Shown piece after piece: positions 62,606-64,000 of a stretch of DNA of 64,000 nucleotides. The DNA is taken from the NCBI GenBank assembly GCA_963752935.1, contig CAVWAL010000008.1, forward strand, positions 868,001 through 932,000. The letters are read 5' to 3'. The notes under the pieces are model-generated. The model did no database searches. It had not been told where the DNA came from and saw nothing but the letters and a program-made list of their open reading frames with translations. The translations under genes and the position numbers were made by a program. Every line of letters begins with the position of its first letter. Positions within the stretch are counted from its first letter, which is position 1. Origin of the DNA: RI-153 sp963752935. GTDB taxonomy: Bacteria > Chloroflexota > Anaerolineae > Caldilineales > Caldilineaceae.

Positions 62606-63579
62606 CCAGTTTGAATCAGCGCCGGCCAACCGTCTACTTCAGACGAGAGCAGAGCCAGCACGCTCCGCTCCAGCGCATCGGGGTAATCAATGGCATAGAC
62701 GTCGACCAATTGCGGGGCATACCAACGGTAGAGGACGATCAGCGCCACGGCCTGGCCGATCCAGGCGGTGCTGTCTACACTGTGGATGGGCAGCGTCTTC
62801 TCAAAGGCGTCGAGTTGAGCCGGCCCCAGGTATTGGTTGATGCGCGCCGAGGATAAGGGGCGCTGCGCTCCGTTGAGCGCCACCACCAGATCGGCGAGAC
62901 ACTGGCGGGCATCGCTTAACTTTTGGGCGGCGGCTATGTGCTCCTGACGGTTGATCAACGGTGGCAAATAGGAGAGGGTCATCCAAAAATAGGCCAGGCC
63001 GGCGGCAACTGCCTGCGCATCCGGCGCAATCAGCGCCGGCCAGGGGGCACTCAGATAGTCGCTCAAAGTGGCGGGGAGCGAAGATCGTGCACTGAGCAGA
63101 CGCACAGGACGGTAGCGGTGCAGATGAGAATTCAGGTGCGCCAGATCCGTCCAGCGAATGTCAAAATGAACGCCGCCGCGTCTGGCGTCCTCGCTGTCGA
63201 GAATGAAGGTAAAGCCGCTGACAAGGGTGGGTGTACGCAGACGACAGTGCCACTGCTTTTGAAACACCTGATCGAACAGAGTACACAGATCCGACACCAC
63301 CTGATCCAGGGGCGTTCGATCCATCTGAACATCCACCTCAACCGCTGTCTCTGGGGCCTCGATCCACTGCCCGTCGCTCACCGATCCATCGCTGAGCAGA
63401 TGCAGATTCAGATTACTCCAGCGATCCGCGTCCCCGCGGGCGAACGATCCAGAAAGCCAGATGGCCTGCACCCAGGTAAGCTTCTGCGCAGCGGGCAGAA
63501 GCTGTGTCAAAAAATGATGCTGCCGTGGCATCTGCTGCACAAAAGATAGATCGACAGGTAGAAAGAGGCTCGGTGTCAT
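62602..63579 (-). CDS. nucleotidyltransferase-fold protein with altered catalytic site
   Basis: From the ATG at 63579 (GAGG 5 bases upstream; another ATG directly precedes it) this is a 325-residue protein. The segment WLSGSFARGDADRWSNLNLHLL at 41-62 is the Pol-beta-type motif GSxxxG...SDxD, but both metal-binding Asp are Asn (Asn56, Asn58). An Asp remains in VEVDVQMD. The rest is helical. It may be an inactive, substrate-binding member of the family. A perfect TATAAT lies 10 bases before the start, so the transcript may be nearly leaderless. It shares an ATGA overlap with the glycosyltransferase. Confidence 0.65.
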   Translation of the reverse strand: MTPSLFLPVDLSFVQQMPRQHHFLTQLLPAAQKLTWVQAIWLSGSFARGDADRWSNLNLHLLSDGSVSDGQWIEAPETAVEVDVQMDRTPLDQVVSDLCTLFDQVFQKQWHCRLRTPTLVSGFTFILDSEDARRGGVHFDIRWTDLAHLNSHLHRYRPVRLLSARSSLPATLSDYLSAPWPALIAPDAQAVAAGLAYFWMTLSYLPPLINRQEHIAAAQKLSDARQCLADLVVALNGAQRPLSSARINQYLGPAQLDAFEKTLPIHSVDSTAWIGQAVALIVLYRWYAPQLVDVYAIDYPDALERSVLALLSSEVDGWPALIQTG

Positions 63580-63625
63580 CATATCCTCGATTATAGCACA
63601 AGCCCACGCAGGCAAAAGTACGGTT

Positions 63626-63798
63626 TCAGCAGGGGGTGTGTCCCAAATTATTGGGTGGGTCCATGTCTACCGGGAAGCCACGACGGATGGACACGGAGGT
63701 CCATCCCTACGTGTAGGGACCGGCCTCCGTGCCGGTCCGTTCTGGGTAGCTGCCCTGACGATCAGAACCGAAATACTTGGGACGCACCCTTCAGCAGG
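63626..63798. repeat. composite palindromic repeat with R2 units
   Basis: An inverted R2 unit (63685-63710) is followed directly by a direct R2-like unit (63711-63740). These lie between outer inverted segments CAGCAGGGGGTGTGTCCCA (from 63628) and TGGGACGCACCC (about 63779-63790). The rest of 63583-64000 has no recognisable gene. Confidence 0.5.
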
Positions 63799-64000
63799 GG
63801 GCTGCGCCAGATCCCAACCTGAATTGCCCGCGTGAGCACAGTGCAGTCAGGGGGATAGATTACCGACACAATTTAGAAAGCAGTCAAGATATGAGCCAGG
63901 GGTGGGAAGTCTGGTACAATAAAGGTCATGTCATACGTTTTACGCACAGGTTGCCGGACTTCCGATCAGACGCCGACCTCTGCCTAAGGGGCGTCACCCC

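Noticed and set aside
61184..62614. Plus-strand open frame of 476 codons over tam and the glycosyltransferase
   Set aside because: It runs antisense through the glycosyltransferase and out of frame with tam; both of these have recognisable motifs.
63891..64000. Open frame at the window end (MSQGWEVWYNKGH...)
   Set aside because: No ribosome site and no recognisable motif in 36 codons; too little sequence to support a gene.

Overview
The window looks like a chromosomal segment of an uncultivated or poorly known Chloroflexota bacterium (Anaerolineae/Caldilineae-like). This is inferred from style, not from a marker gene: roughly 58-60 % GC, a MalT-like LuxR regulator and a STAND/TPR ATPase side by side, luciferase-like (LLM) flavin oxidoreductases, CUT1 sugar transport, very long secreted proteins carrying 'LYLPLV/FLPIL' motifs, and many short intergenic palindromic repeats. 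No rRNA, tRNA or CRISPR array was seen.

Layout. 1-1.3 kb: the start of a response regulator and an UlaG-like metallo-beta-lactamase-fold hydrolase. 1.3-9.1 kb: two sulfatases (one frameshifted), a LacI regulator with two operators, and a divergent pair encoding a glycyl radical enzyme and its radical-SAM activase. The glycyl radical enzyme has an unusual active-site GCHW motif. 9.2-13.4 kb: a mutarotase-like protein, an NmrA-type reductase and a ClC channel/transporter. 13.4-25.4 kb: a long minus-strand carbohydrate cluster with a lactonase-like amidohydrolase, a 2-hydroxyacid dehydrogenase, an HpcH/HpaI aldolase, an LLM oxidoreductase, two aldo/keto reductases, a solute-binding lipoprotein, a fused MalF-MalG permease, a sugar isomerase and a Gfo/Idh dehydrogenase. 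With the sulfatases this suggests uptake and non-phosphorylative breakdown of a (possibly sulfated) deoxy-sugar or sugar acid. 25.6-29 kb: a transposase remnant and small metabolic genes. 29-35.6 kb: MalT-like regulator, GntR/FadR regulator and STAND ATPase.

35.6-52.5 kb is the most unusual part. It holds secreted proteins (274 aa; a short Asp-rich one; a 1350-aa propeller-metalloprotease-vWA protein; a ~2140-aa protein in three frames), a frameshifted FAD halogenase-like gene, a single-domain globin and a ComB-like gene. Four of these loci share a promoter architecture that I do not recognise: TGATGCAT and TGA(G/T)GCATCA with starts exactly 21 bp apart, then an extended -10 element 17-18 bp downstream. 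This looks like an undescribed local regulon.

52.5-56.6 kb: decayed DNA, then an ECF sigma factor with a C-terminal cysteine cluster beside a CopB-type (CPH) metal ATPase, which has an ECF-type promoter just upstream. 56.6-64 kb: a thioredoxin/SelW-like pair, alpha/beta hydrolase, Zn-phospholipase-like protein, GNAT, AraC, VOC protein, trans-aconitate methyltransferase, and a glycosyltransferase coupled to a nucleotidyltransferase-fold protein whose first two catalytic Asp are Asn.

Several genes are broken by single-base shifts, two of them in C or G homopolymers and the rest at less obvious positions. Consensus errors in the assembly are at least as likely as real gene decay for most of them.
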